Source of the DNA: Rhodospirillaceae bacterium
GTDB taxonomy: Bacteria; Pseudomonadota; Alphaproteobacteria; Thalassobaculales; Thalassobaculaceae
Assembly: GCA_018401495.1 (NCBI GenBank)
Contig: JAGYJX010000006.1
Span: forward strand, 434,001-498,000
Reading direction: 5' to 3'
DNA length: 64,000 nt
A program made the position numbers and the translations under genes. Under the pieces are notes generated by a model, which did no database searches, was not told where the DNA came from, and was given only the letters and a program-made list of their open reading frames with translations. Below are positions 46,619 through 56,954 of this stretch, one piece after another (the stretch's first letter is position 1; the number at the start of each line of letters is the position of its first letter).

Positions 46619-47266
46619 ATGACGATGGAGAGCGGATCCGGGCGGCGCCGGCGCGCCGCGGTGCTGGCCATCGGGCTCGGCGCCGCCGCCCTGGCGGGAT
46701 CGCCGGCCCTGGCGGACACCCCGGCGGTGGCGTCGGTTGCGGCGACGGACCCGGGTGCCGCCGAGCCGGGGTATCCCAGCTACACGCTGTACCGGACCAT
46801 GACCTACCAGGGCATGGCGACCTTCAACGACTTCGTGTACGCGACCATGTTCGGCGGCGGCATCGCCGCCGGCGGCGCGCTGGCCGCCGCCTCGCTGGTC
46901 ACCGAGCCGATCACCTTCTACCTGCACGAAACGGTCTGGCAGACGGTGTCGCCGCACCACGGCCCGGCGGATTTCGGGCTGACGGCCGCCAAGACCGCGA
47001 CCTACACCATGACCAACATGACCCGGGTGTTCGCCTCGGCCTGGCTGCTGACCGGCAGCACCGCCTTCGCCGCCGGCTTCGTCGCCTTCAACGCGGTCGG
47101 CGACGCCATCGTCTACTCGGTCAACGACATCGCCTGGACCTGCATCGCCGCGCGTCATGAGGCTGCGGCCGCGCCCACCATTCAATCGGCTACCCCCGCC
47201 ATGTGCCTGGCCGCCACCCAGCCGAACGCCATCGCGGGGCCGAGCGTGATGCCGCCGCCCGGGTAG
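46619..47266 (+). CDS. DUF2061-like membrane protein with signal sequence
   Basis: 215 residues from ATG 46619 (GGGAGGG upstream); the in-frame ATG at 46577, overlapping the previous stop, is an alternative. A signal-like hydrophobic start (AVLAIGLGAAALAGSPALAD) precedes the membrane region: TMTYQGMATFNDFVYATMFGGGIAAGGALAAASLVTEPITFYLHETVW, TYTMTNMTRVFASAWLLTGSTAFAAGFVAFNAVGDAIVYSVNDIAW. The EPITFYLHE...W pattern is that of DUF2061 proteins. Function unknown. The last 85 bases overlap the convergent dehydrogenase gene, so the tail after ARHE may be artefactual. Confidence 0.7.
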   Translation: MTMESGSGRRRRAAVLAIGLGAAALAGSPALADTPAVASVAATDPGAAEPGYPSYTLYRTMTYQGMATFNDFVYATMFGGGIAAGGALAAASLVTEPITFYLHETVWQTVSPHHGPADFGLTAAKTATYTMTNMTRVFASAWLLTGSTAFAAGFVAFNAVGDAIVYSVNDIAWTCIAARHEAAAAPTIQSATPAMCLAATQPNAIAGPSVMPPPG

Positions 47267-48883
47267 TTGCCGCCCATGATGCTGGCGTTGTCGTTGCCGG
47301 CGGCGTACAGGCCCGGGATCGGCGCGCCGTCGCCGTTCAGCACCTGGGCGTTGGCGTCGGTCTTCACCCCGGCGAAGGTGCCGAGGTCGCCGATCACCAG
47401 CTTGACGGCGTAGTACGGCCCGCGCTCCAGCGGCGCCACGCACGGGTTCGGGGTCACCGTCGGGTCGCCGAGCGAGCGGTTGTAGGCGGTCGAGCCCTTG
47501 GCGAAGGCGGGATCCTCGCCGCGCCGGGCCGGGCCGTTGAACTCCGCCACCGTGCGCTCCAGCGCCGCCGCGTCGACGCCGGTCGCCGCCGCCAGTTCGG
47601 CGAGGCTGCGGCCGCGCTTCAGGTAGCCCGAGTTCAGGTGCGGCGTCAGCGGCAGCGGGAACGGCTTCACGAAGCCGAGGCCGTAGCGCCGGATCGTCGG
47701 GTGGTCGCAGATCAGCCAGGCGGCGTTCTCGCCCAGGCCCTCGCAGGCCTTGACCATGGCCTGGATGAAGTCGTGGTAGGAGTTGCCCTCGTTCACGAAC
47801 CGGACGCCGCGCGCGGTGACGGCGATGACGCCGGGTTTCGCCCGGTCGATGAAGTGCGGGAAGGTGCCGGTGGTGCCGTCCGGCCACGGCACCAGGCTGA
47901 CGGGTACCCACGCCGCGGCGTGCGGGTATCCGGTCTCGACCGCGGCGCCCGCCGCCTCGCCGAGCCGCAGCCCGTCGCCGGTGTTGCCGGGTGGCGCCGG
48001 CGAGAAGTGCTGGGCGTGCGGGAACAGCGCCTTGCGGCGGTCCAGGTCCTGCGGGAAGCCGCCGGCCGCCAGCACCACGCCGCGCGCCGCCGTCACCCGC
48101 ACCGGCCGGCCGTCGCGCGACACCAGCGCGCCGACCACGCCGCCATCCTCGACCAGCAGCTCGGTCGCCGGGCTGTCGGTCCAGAGCGCCACGCCGGCGT
48201 CGAACGCCGACTTGGCGAGCCGTACCGGCCAGGGCGTTGCCGTTGGTCAGCCGCACGGCGCGGCCGTGCAGCGCCAGGTCGCGCATGTGGGCGGTCAGCT
48301 TGCCGGCGACGAAGGCGGCCGATTTCGCCGACCGCGTGACGTTGAAGAAGTGCAGCAGTTCCTTGCCCGAGCCGATCATCATGCCGACGAAGGTGATCTC
48401 CTTGAGCGGCGGGCGCAGGCGCTTCAGCTCGGGGCCGAGCTTGCGGCCGTCGTAGGGGGCGGCGCAGATCGAGCGCCCGCCGGGCACGCCGCCCGGCGCG
48501 GTCGGGTGGTAGTCGGAGAAGGTCGGGCCGGTGACGAACTGCACCTCGGTCTCGCGCTCGAAGAACTCGACCATCCGCGGCCCGGCCTCCAGGAAGGCGT
48601 CGACCCGGGCGGCGTCGAAATGGTTGCCGGTCTCGTGCTGCAGGTAGGTCCGCGCCGCCTCGACCGAGTCCTCGACGATGCCCTCGCGCGCCGACGGGCC
48701 GTTGCAGGGGATCCACAGCCAGCCGCCGGAGCGCGCGGTGGTGCCGCCGTACACCGCCTCCTTCTCCACCACCAGCACGCTGAGGCCGAGCTTGGCGGCG
48801 GTGACCGCGGTCGCGAGGCCGCCGGCGCCGGAGCCGATCACCAGGACGTCGCAGGCGTGGCTGTCGGCGGTATCGGGGGACAT
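47182..48883 (-). CDS. FAD-dependent oxidoreductase, succinate dehydrogenase/3-ketosteroid dehydrogenase-like (frameshifted)
   Basis: About 567 residues. ATG 48883 (AGGAGAA upstream) begins MSPDTADSHACDVLVIGSGAGGLATAVTAAKLG, the FAD-binding motif, then GGTTARSGGWLWIP. The frame changes at about 48225 after NGNALAG. The rest continues as VALWTDSPATELLVEDGGVVG to MAGVAD with VVLAAGGFPQD, RFVNEGNSYHDF and GLYAAGNDNASIMGGNYPGGGITLGPAMAFGW. The family desaturates steroids or other ketones, or reduces fumarate-like compounds; the substrate is unknown. It is the last chromosomal gene before the tRNA. Confidence 0.86.
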
Positions 48884-49004
48884 CGCGGGGGTTCTCCTGG
48901 GCGGCGGGAGCCGGCATTCGAGCACAGCCCGGCGCCCATCGGCAATCGCGCCGGCGCCCTTGGGGGCGAGCCGAAACCCTGCTTGCTTCGCCCGGCGAAG
49001 CGCA

Positions 49005-50601
<1,597 letters not shown>

Positions 50602-50612
<11 letters not shown>

Positions 50613-50934
50613 GCTCGAATCCCCTCCCGCGCTTGATCTCCGTTTTTGCTGACACATCCAGCGTATCATCGGCCGAATCGACGCCGGAGGCCTCGTTGAA
50701 GGCGGCGAAGACTTGCCCACAGTTTTTCACGTCGAGACCCATCTCGACGAAGCTCTGCATGATCGACCACAGAGCGCCGAGCAACGCCGTCTGCTGCTGC
50801 TCCGTCAGGTCGAGCCCGGCCAGATCGGCGCGATAGCGGCCGGGGTCGAAGTCGAGCGGCTGCGCGCCGCGCGCCTCGACCGGCGAAGCATTGGCGTTGC
50901 GGAACTCCGTGCTGATCGAACTATTCTCAGTCAT
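50602..50934 (-). CDS. Small island protein of unknown function
   Basis: 110 residues from ATG 50934, which has a strong AAGGAGG five bases upstream. Acidic and mainly helical: [50 protein letters not shown]. It overlaps the recombinase start by 11 bases, so the two are translationally coupled; it may be a recombinase accessory or excision-control factor by position only. No family recognised. Confidence 0.7.
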
Positions 50935-51064
50935 GGCGGCCTCCTTTCTCACGGTTGCCAGGTTGTTACAATTTGAAACGAATTATATTTACATATTGCC
51001 ATTCATGGTTGTTATTGGCAATATTTTGTGTGGACTGCGAATACTCCAGTGTGAACGCGCTTTC

Positions 51065-51445
51065 TTACGTCACGCGGATGAAGAGGACGGTCGGGCACTC
51101 GAACCCGAGCGGCGTGCGGACGAAGCCGTGCCAGCCGACATAGTTGCAGGCGAGGTTGTATTCCCCGACGCTGACATGCGGCGCGCCCTTGACCGCCAGC
51201 AGGATGACAATCACGCCCCAGGCGATCAGCCAGAGCGGCGGGACCCTGGTCGCCGGCCGGGGGCCGCGCATCGCGCGGCGGGTGCGGATGGCCTCAATCA
51301 GAAAGGCCACACCCTGCGCGGCGAGGAAGGCGGCGAAGAAGGTCCCCAAGATCGTCCCGCCGAAGCCGGCGGCGATCCGCCAGGCCAGGACGAGCCAGAG
51401 AGTCCCGAGGAACATCGGCAGGTTCTGATGACGATCGTCGTTCAT
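51065..51445 (-). CDS. Small membrane protein of the island
   Basis: 126 residues with three hydrophobic segments: FLGTLWLVLAWRIAAGFGGTILG, FFAAFLAAQGVAFLIEAI and PPLWLIAWGVIVILLAV. The tail HVSVGEYNLACNYVGWHGFVRTPLGFECP probably faces the periplasm and has two cysteines. It is 14 bases downstream of the next upstream gene's stop, within the transfer-gene operon. Function unknown. Confidence 0.65.
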   Translation of the reverse strand: MNDDRHQNLPMFLGTLWLVLAWRIAAGFGGTILGTFFAAFLAAQGVAFLIEAIRTRRAMRGPRPATRVPPLWLIAWGVIVILLAVKGAPHVSVGEYNLACNYVGWHGFVRTPLGFECPTVLFIRVT

Positions 51446-51459
51446 GATGTGATCCTCCT

Positions 51460-52169
51460 TCAGTCGACCAGCGACGGACGGCGCATGGGTGCTGCCCCCG
51501 GCTGGCGGTCGTTGCGGATGAGGGTTCCAGCACCGGCACTGCCGCGCGCGTAGCCGTCCAACTCCTGGATCTGGCGGATCAGGTCGCGGGCCTGTTCCTC
51601 GGTCGCCACTTCGGCGAGCCGGTGACGAGTGAGGCCGAGATCGAGAACGATCTCGAAAGCCCGCCGGAAGTGACCGGGCTGCTGCTCAAGGCCGAGGCTG
51701 CGGGCGCGCTCTTCGGCGCGGGCCTCTTCTATGCGGTCGGGATGCTCGCGCATCATGAACTGGTGCGGCGCGGTCCAGCGTCGAATTCGACATCGCGCCT
51801 GCCGATCCGCAGGCTGATCCGGCCGGGCGCGAAACTGCCGGTCAGCCGGTCGGACCCGTAGGGCCGCAGCCCATAGCCGCCGCGCCAGCCGAGCAGCACG
51901 TGATTGATCGCCCCGGCGGCGATCCAGGCGAAGCCGATCCCGGCGACCGTAACAACCGTCTGCTGCGTCATCGGCAACCGGAACGGATTGCCGAAGATCG
52001 TCAGCCACAGGCAGGCACTGCCGAGCGCGCCGAAGATCGTCCAGGTGACGATCCGCGAGATATCCTCCAGCACATAAAGCCACCGGGGCGAGATGTAGCC
52101 GGCGCGCAGGACGCGCACGCGGCCCTGACCGGACTGAGACTGGTCGGTACGGGGATCAGCGGTCGGCAT
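51460..52169 (-). CDS. Membrane protein of the transfer cluster (frameshifted)
   Basis: About 236 residues. ATG 52169 overlaps the traG stop by 14 bases. A basic N-terminus, two membrane segments (ISRIVTWTIFGALGSACLWLTIFG and VVTVAGIGFAWIAAGAINHVLLGW) and RISLRIGRRDVEFDAGP are in the first frame. The frame then changes at about 51775 to HQFMMREHPDRIEEARAEERARSLGLEQQPGHFRRAFEIVLDLGLTRHRL. A helical C-terminal domain ends at RRPSLVD. It might instead be two adjacent genes, the second starting at MMREHPD. No named family. Confidence 0.6.
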
Positions 52170-53695
52170 GGAACTTCCCCCTGAAGAACTCGTGGGTGTC
52201 GTAGTTGACGCGCTGGAGGATCATCGGGTCGTCGCCGGCCCGGATGACGAGCTGGCGGGCCAGATGGTCGTCGCGGGCGAAGAAGCGGCTGGCTTCTTCG
52301 AGCGTCATCAGGTCCTGGACCTCGACCGACCAGGACTCGCCGCTGACGCCCTGGCGCTCGCGGCTGTCCGACGACACGTCGGACCGGCGCGTGACGATCA
52401 GCGAGGTCTTGCCGAGCCGCTTGGCGATCCATTCCAGCGTGAACAGGTCGTGGTTGCCGAAGAACTGGATCACGCCGGCATTGCCGAGGAAGGTCTCCCA
52501 GCGGTCGCGGTAGAGCGCCTTCAACTGCGTCAGGTCCTGAAGGATCGGCCAGAGCCGCACGCCGAAGCCCGCAATCTGCCCGGCCGCGTCCTCGACGGTC
52601 TTCAGGTGTCCCATCACCGGGAACTCATCGAGGCACATCAGCACCGGCGGGCTCGGCGGGTCCTGACCCGCTCCATCGCCGCCAGGACCAAGTTGACGAA
52701 CAGCCGGAACCAGCGCGCGCAGGTCCCAAGCCGCATGGCGGGAAGGCAGAGATAGATGGTCATCCGCTCGCGCTTGAGGTCTTCGAGATCGAAGTCATGC
52801 GCGGTGACCACCTTGCGGATGGCGCGGTAGGACAGGAACTTCGCGTGCCGCCGCGCGGTCGAAAGGACCGAGCCGCGCTCCTCCTTCGGCTTCTGGAAGA
52901 AGTCCGCCGCCCCTTCCTGCACCGCGCCGTCAGCGCCCCGGTTGGCGAACATCTGATTGGCGAGCGCGCCGCGTCCGATCTGCCGTCGGCCACGGCCCCG
53001 CGCATCAGCAGGCGATGCACGGTCGCGAGGTTGCGCTCGGCCGCGTAACGCTCATGCGTCGCCACATGCAGGATCAGCGTCTCGATCCAGTTGCGGGCGC
53101 TATCGTCCCAATGGCTGTCGCCCTTGCCGGGAATGACCATCGCATCGGCGATCAGCCCGGAATCCTCGATCAGCGTCTCGCTGCCGGGCTTCAGGATCGT
53201 CATCGGGTTGAAGCCGGCACGGTAGCGCGCGACATGCGGCCCCGCGATCCCGAACGGATCGAGCCCGAAGACGCGCTGCTTCAGGTCGCGCGCCCGGCGG
53301 ATGGCGGTGATGTTGAACAGCTCCGCCTTGGGGTCGGTCGCCAGCACGCTGCCCTCATAATCGAGCAACGTCGGCACGATGACACAGCGCCCCTTGCCGG
53401 ACCGGCTCCCGGCGACCAGGACCGCATGGCGGTCGTCGCCGATGCCGACCCCGTGCCCGCCCATGACGTGCCGCTCGACGCGGCCGTCGGACAGGGCGAC
53501 CGGCCGCACCGTGCCGCCGACCACACCCAGATGCAGCTTGTGGCTGGACCGGGCGAGGGAGGGCGTGTCCAGGATCGAGGCCGGATCGCGGAACTGCGCG
53601 CGCGGCGTCAGGTGGTCTTCGAGCCGCGTCTCGATCCCGCCGCGCCGGGGCGCGCCGCGCGGGATATCGTTCATCAGGTCGTCAGGACGCGTCAT
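52156..53695 (-). CDS. traG: Type IV coupling protein TraG/VirD4 (two frameshifts)
   Basis: About 513 residues. ATG 53695 is preceded by GGAGG. The nucleotide-binding site is VAGSRSGKGRCVIVPTLLDYEGSVLATDPKAELF, followed by HWDDSARNWIETLILHVA. The frame changes at about 52980 (MFANRGADGAVQEGAADFF...) and about 52660, where the Walker B region LMCLDEFPVMGHLKTVEDAAGQIAGFGVRLWPILQDLTQLKALY appears. It ends with TSLIVTRRSDVSSDSRERQGVS and the C-terminal lobe. Coupling proteins bring the relaxase-DNA complex to the type IV channel. It is the clearest evidence that the island is or was conjugative. Confidence 0.9.
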
Positions 53696-53706
53696 CACCG
53701 GCCTCC

Positions 53707-54726
53707 CTAATGCACGGTGTCGGTGATCTGCCGGCCCCAGGCCGGCTCACGGGGCTCCCAATCCTCCGGCGGAAAGGGAAGGTCCTCGACCGCATGGGCG
53801 GGCGGGACCGGCAGGTCGCGCTGCTCCCGCCGCATGCACAGCAGCAGGATGGTGCAGAGCATCTGAATGAGGTCAGGGGAGAGGGAGAGGAGCACGGCGA
53901 GCGTGAAGCCGAGGTCGGCCGTCCCGAAGCTCGCCAGCATTTCGCCGAGCTTCGTGATGACCTGTCGGTAGACGAGACTCCGCCGGTCGATCTGATACTC
54001 CGCCGCGATCAAGGCAATGGTCGCCGTGAGCGCGTCAATCTGCGCGCGGAACTCGGGAGCGCGGATATCGACCTCGGACGCGAAGCGCTCCACCAGGCTC
54101 GCCTTGCCCTTCAGGGCCTCGATCGCGTCGGCGAGGCCGGCGAGATCGGTGTCGCGGCTACCGCGTCCCAGCGCCATCGGCGCGCCGATGGCGCTGCCAT
54201 AGGTCGCACGCAGCACATGGAAGCGCTGCTCCGCTTCGCGGAAGCGCGGGCCGCGACCGGTCGCGGCTTCCTCTTCCATGCGCTGCGCCATGTGGTCGAC
54301 CTGACCGAGATAAATCCCGGTCATCGCCGCGTCGATGCGCCGGACCCGCTGCTTGAGAGCCCCGTCGCTTTTCGCCTCGGCCGCGCGGACGAAGGCCGCG
54401 CCCATCGACGCATCGACCACCATGTAGGTCTGCGTCAGCGAGGCGAGGAGCGACAGCGTCACCGCCAGGACGAAGGAACTGGCGATCATCGCGAGCGACG
54501 CTCGCTCGCGAAAGCCGAGCGCGAAGTAAAAAATGGCAACCGCACCCATCATCGATGCCGCAGCCAAGTACGGCAGGACGGAACCGAGCGGGTTGAACGG
54601 GCTGTTGAGCTGGCCGGAGGCAATGAAGCCGCCGGTCAGCATTGCTGCACTCCACACCGTCGCCAACGCGGCGACGAGGATAATGAGCAATTTCAGACCG
54701 GTTTTGGGATCAGGCGCGCGATGCAC
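53707..54726 (-). CDS. Large membrane protein upstream of traG
   Basis: 339 residues with three N-terminal helices (LKLLIILVAALATVWSAAMLTGG, YLAAASMMGAVAIFYFALGF, LAMIASSFVLAVTLSLLASL). A long helical region rich in Arg/Glu/Ala (about residues 120-255) may form coiled coil. A fourth helix (FTLAVLLSLSPDLIQMLCTILLLCM) precedes a Pro/Glu-rich cytoplasmic tail. It is 11 bases upstream of traG on the same strand. Found by position as part of the transfer operon; no named family recognised. Confidence 0.72.
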   Translation of the reverse strand: MHRAPDPKTGLKLLIILVAALATVWSAAMLTGGFIASGQLNSPFNPLGSVLPYLAAASMMGAVAIFYFALGFRERASLAMIASSFVLAVTLSLLASLTQTYMVVDASMGAAFVRAAEAKSDGALKQRVRRIDAAMTGIYLGQVDHMAQRMEEEAATGRGPRFREAEQRFHVLRATYGSAIGAPMALGRGSRDTDLAGLADAIEALKGKASLVERFASEVDIRAPEFRAQIDALTATIALIAAEYQIDRRSLVYRQVITKLGEMLASFGTADLGFTLAVLLSLSPDLIQMLCTILLLCMRREQRDLPVPPAHAVEDLPFPPEDWEPREPAWGRQITDTVH

Positions 54727-55280
54727 GGAACCCTCCTTTCAGATCCAATCTGATCGCGAGACGGATTCTCGCTTTCAGTTCGATCTGCTTGGGTTCCGTT
54801 CTTCTCTTCTCTGGGTGACTGTTGCCACCCAAAGGTGAGTCGCATTTGACCCACTTTCAAGCGGTCGCCAATCGGACAAATACGTTTTTAGCCCGAGAAT
54901 CGTAAAATTTTTCCTGAACGCCCGGAGTTGAGGCGAGTTGACGGCCTTCTGTAGCGCGAATGAGTACTGTTCTCAGAAATATTGGTCGCGTCAGAGCCCG
55001 CGATCCCGGCCGCTTCCCAAGTTTTGACAACAATCATTTGGCCGTGGCGACGCCATTGCCGCTGTTGCCATGCGGCCTGGCCGCCTTCCTCACCGGGCCG
55101 CACACGCATTTCCAGCATCCAGTGCCCAATCTGGCAGGGCGCGGTCCTCATGGCCGCAAGCAGTTCTATGGCTCCCCCGCTGCGCGGTCCCCCCAAACAA
55201 CGGCTTGCGTCCGGCCCGACACCCAGCCTGCGAACGGGCACGGCTGGAATGGTCCAGCCCGGAAAGATGAGGAACCGACC
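54727..55280. other. 554-bp non-coding divergent region with a hairpin
   Basis: It separates the leftward transfer operon from rightward accessory genes. No convincing gene is visible. A hairpin TGGGTG/CACCCA with an 8-nt loop lies at 54812-54831, and an AT-rich stretch (54870-54920) follows. The location beside a coupling-protein operon is where an origin of transfer or a master promoter region would be expected, but no nic-site consensus was recognised. Confidence 0.4.
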
Positions 55281-55493
55281 ATGACAAACACCAACAGCAC
55301 CGCGAAGAAATCGCCTGCCTACATCGCCTACTTCATACCCGAGCGGGAGCGCGCCGCCTGGACCAGGATCGGGGCGGCCTGGCCCCACGCGGACGGGAAG
55401 GGCTTCAACATCGACCTTGAGATGATCCCGGTCTGCTCGGGCCGCATCACGCTCCGCCAATACGAGGCCAAAGCGGAGGAGGCGGGCGCGTAA
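55281..55493 (+). CDS. Small plasmid-type accessory protein
   Basis: 70 residues from ATG 55281 (GATGAGGAACC upstream); the frame is open further back but out-of-frame-like. SPAYIAYFIPERERAAWTRIGAAWPHADGKGFNIDLEMIPVCSGRITLR resembles short beta-rich proteins found next to conjugation genes on alphaproteobacterial plasmids (GKGFNIQLE-type motif). Function unknown. It is followed 29 bases later by another small gene with AGGAGGA before it. Confidence 0.72.
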   Translation: MTNTNSTAKKSPAYIAYFIPERERAAWTRIGAAWPHADGKGFNIDLEMIPVCSGRITLRQYEAKAEEAGA

Positions 55494-55522
55494 GCGCCCG
55501 CCTTTCCCGTGAGGAGGACGCC

Positions 55523-56098
55523 ATGCACGAAGAGATTTCATTCATGGATTATTGGCTGGCCGTCGACCGGAAGATGCTGGAGCTGTTCGGCCTCGATACC
55601 GGGGACGCCGGCATCGAGGCCGACCGAACCGCGGAGGCTCAGGAGGCCGGCATGACGGCCGAGGAGTTCGCCCTCTGGTTCGGCGAAAAATACGGACTCA
55701 CGCTCGTTTCCGAATGGAATTGGAGGGAGCTAGCCGGCGACATTGAAACCGCCGGCATCCCGGAGGGGCCGCCCGAGACTCGGGCGGCCCCTCGCGTGTT
55801 TGTGCCCAGCCGGAGGCCGCGCCGGAAATTGACGAGGCTCGGTTCCTCGCCTCGAACCCATGTCCCGCGTTTTGGGGTGGCGGAGAGTTTGCGACACAGG
55901 ACCAGGCTGTCCGTCGCTTCTCCGATGATGGAGGCGGCGATCCCGATCCTCGACCGAATGACGGTGGAGGCTGTCGGAACCGGTTTCTATGATTCGTCGA
56001 GGGCGGGGACGATCCTGATATTGCGATCGTATGGCAGCCTCAGGGGTTCCGCTGCGCGTCTTGCATCTCTACCCCCCGAGAGAGGTCGGCGACATTGA
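55523..56098 (+). CDS. Small island protein; C-terminal part runs into repeat DNA
   Basis: ATG 55523 has GAGGAGGA seven bases upstream. The first about 72 residues (MHEEISFMDYWLAVDRKMLELFGLDTGDAGIEADRTAEAQEAGMTAEEFALWFGEKYGLT) are acidic, helical and gene-like, and by composition resemble plasmid-borne accessory proteins. From residue 73 on, the frame enters the 352-bp repeat unit and its GC hairpin, and the sequence becomes Arg/Pro-rich. The native stop was therefore probably lost or shifted; only the N-terminal part is trustworthy. Confidence 0.55.
   Translation: MHEEISFMDYWLAVDRKMLELFGLDTGDAGIEADRTAEAQEAGMTAEEFALWFGEKYGLTLVSEWNWRELAGDIETAGIPEGPPETRAAPRVFVPSRRPRRKLTRLGSSPRTHVPRFGVAESLRHRTRLSVASPMMEAAIPILDRMTVEAVGTGFYDSSRAGTILILRSYGSLRGSAARLASLPPERGRRH
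55763..55793 (+). terminator. Strong GC hairpin (repeat copy 1)
   Basis: Perfect 15-bp arms GAGGGGCCGCCCGAG and CTCGGGCGGCCCCTC separated by one A, followed by GCGTGTTTGTG. It is a plausible transcript end for the small gene at 55523. Confidence 0.55.
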
Positions 56099-56114
56099 AG
56101 CCGCCGGCATCCCG

Positions 56115-56145
56115 GAAGGGCCGCCCGAGACTCGGGCGGCCCCTC
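56115..56145 (+). terminator. Strong GC hairpin (repeat copy 2)
   Basis: The same structure as in copy 1 with one G-to-A change in the left arm (GAAGGGCC...). It lies in the second repeat unit and precedes no known gene end, so it was probably carried along by the duplication. Confidence 0.5.
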
Positions 56146-56409
56146 GCGTGTTTGTGCCCAGCCGGAGGCCGCGCCGGAGATTGACGAGGCTCGCTTCCTC
56201 GCCTCGAACCCATGTCCCGCGTTCTGTGGTGGCGGAGAGTTGCGACACAGGACCAGACTGTCCGTCGCTGCTCCGATGATGGACGCTGTGATCCCGATCC
56301 TCGACCGAATGACGGTGGAGGCTGTCGGAACCGGTGTCTATGATGCGTCGAGGGCGGGGACGATCCTGATAATGCGATCGTACGGAAGGCTCAGGGTTTC
56401 CGCTGCGCG

Positions 56410-56442
56410 CAAGATGTGTGCTGTACTACAGCACGCATCTTG
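56410..56442. repeat. 33-bp near-perfect palindrome
   Basis: Sixteen-base arms flank a central C at 56426 and pair at 15 of 16 positions; the inner arms are GTGCTGTA and TACAGCAC. It immediately follows repeat copy 2. Symmetry of this length suggests a dimeric protein-binding site or a cruciform/transfer-origin element. No known operator consensus is matched. Confidence 0.6.
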
Positions 56443-56885
56443 GCAAGGGGTCCCGCTGCGCGCCCCCGTTGCATCCCCCCGGCCGTGGCGCGGTCCCGGC
56501 ATCGAGCCCGGACCGCACCATTGAACCGTATCGCCGGTTCATCACTCGCGCCGCGCCCCCACCGGCCCATTGGGGCCATGGCGGCGTCGGCGATCAGGGG
56601 AGCCGCCGCGCTCCCCCGATACCCCCATGGCGAGGGGGCGTGTCGCCGCCCCTTCGATCCCACGACTCCTCCCGGAGCGGGCCAACTCTGCGCGGGTTGG
56701 ATGCGCGCCAGCGTCTCGCCGCTGGACCACGACCGGGCATGCGCTGCCCGGACCGCGCCGGGGAGATTTCCGCTCTCCCCTGGACCCCATCGACCAGGGC
56801 GCATGTCGTTGCCCCTGGACCTCGATCAGCGTTCCGCCGCTGAACCACGAGCCAAGGCCCGGCCTTGGATGCGGTGTTCTTATCT
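56443..56885. other. Non-coding GC-rich stretch before the fic gene
   Basis: About 440 bases without a credible gene. All six frames are open in places because of high GC, but residue composition is Arg/Pro/Ala throughout with no start site. Several imperfect reiterations of CCGCTG..CCACGACCGGGC-like blocks give it a repetitive, spacer-like character. Confidence 0.45.
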
Positions 56886-56948
56886 GTGGATTAATTCCAC
56901 GGATGCTTCGCTAAGTCGGAAAAAATCGCTATCCTCCTATTGGGAGGA
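56886..56948 (+). promoter_or_regulatory. Palindrome and Shine-Dalgarno-masking hairpin before fic
   Basis: GTGGA-TTAAT-TCCAC (56886-56900) is an interrupted palindrome in an AT-rich promoter-like patch. Then TCCTCC (56932-56937) can pair with GGAGGA (56943-56948) across a 5-nt loop, which would hide the ribosome-binding site of the fic gene. AbiEi-type proteins repress their own promoters through inverted repeats, so the palindrome is a good operator candidate. Confidence 0.5.
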
Positions 56949-56954
56949 CCGCTA

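Larger units (their letters stand above)
55736..56407 (+). repeat. Two tandem copies of a ~320-bp unit, 352-bp period
   Basis: 55736-56059 and 56088-56407 are about 90 percent identical, beginning GGCGACATTGAA and ending TTCCGCTGCGCG, separated by 28 unrelated bases. Each contains a GC hairpin near its start. Another frame inside the unit reads EIDEARFLASNPCPAFWGGG and continues ATQDQAVRRFSDDGGG, which is protein-like; in copy 2 a single T loss breaks it. The unit may be a duplicated gene remnant. Confidence 0.75.

Noticed and set aside
46502..48925. Single 807-codon minus-strand frame across the FAD dehydrogenase
   Set aside because: After about 48225 this frame is Arg-rich noise, whereas the dehydrogenase C-terminus continues in another frame; its final part is antisense to the DUF2061-like gene.
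54888..55541. Minus-strand open frame of 217 codons in the divergent gap
   Set aside because: It overlaps two small genes with good ribosome-binding sites on the other strand and has shadow-like composition.
56400..56950. Several open frames in both directions before fic
   Set aside because: All are Arg/Pro/Ala-rich with no start site or family resemblance; the region looks like spacer.
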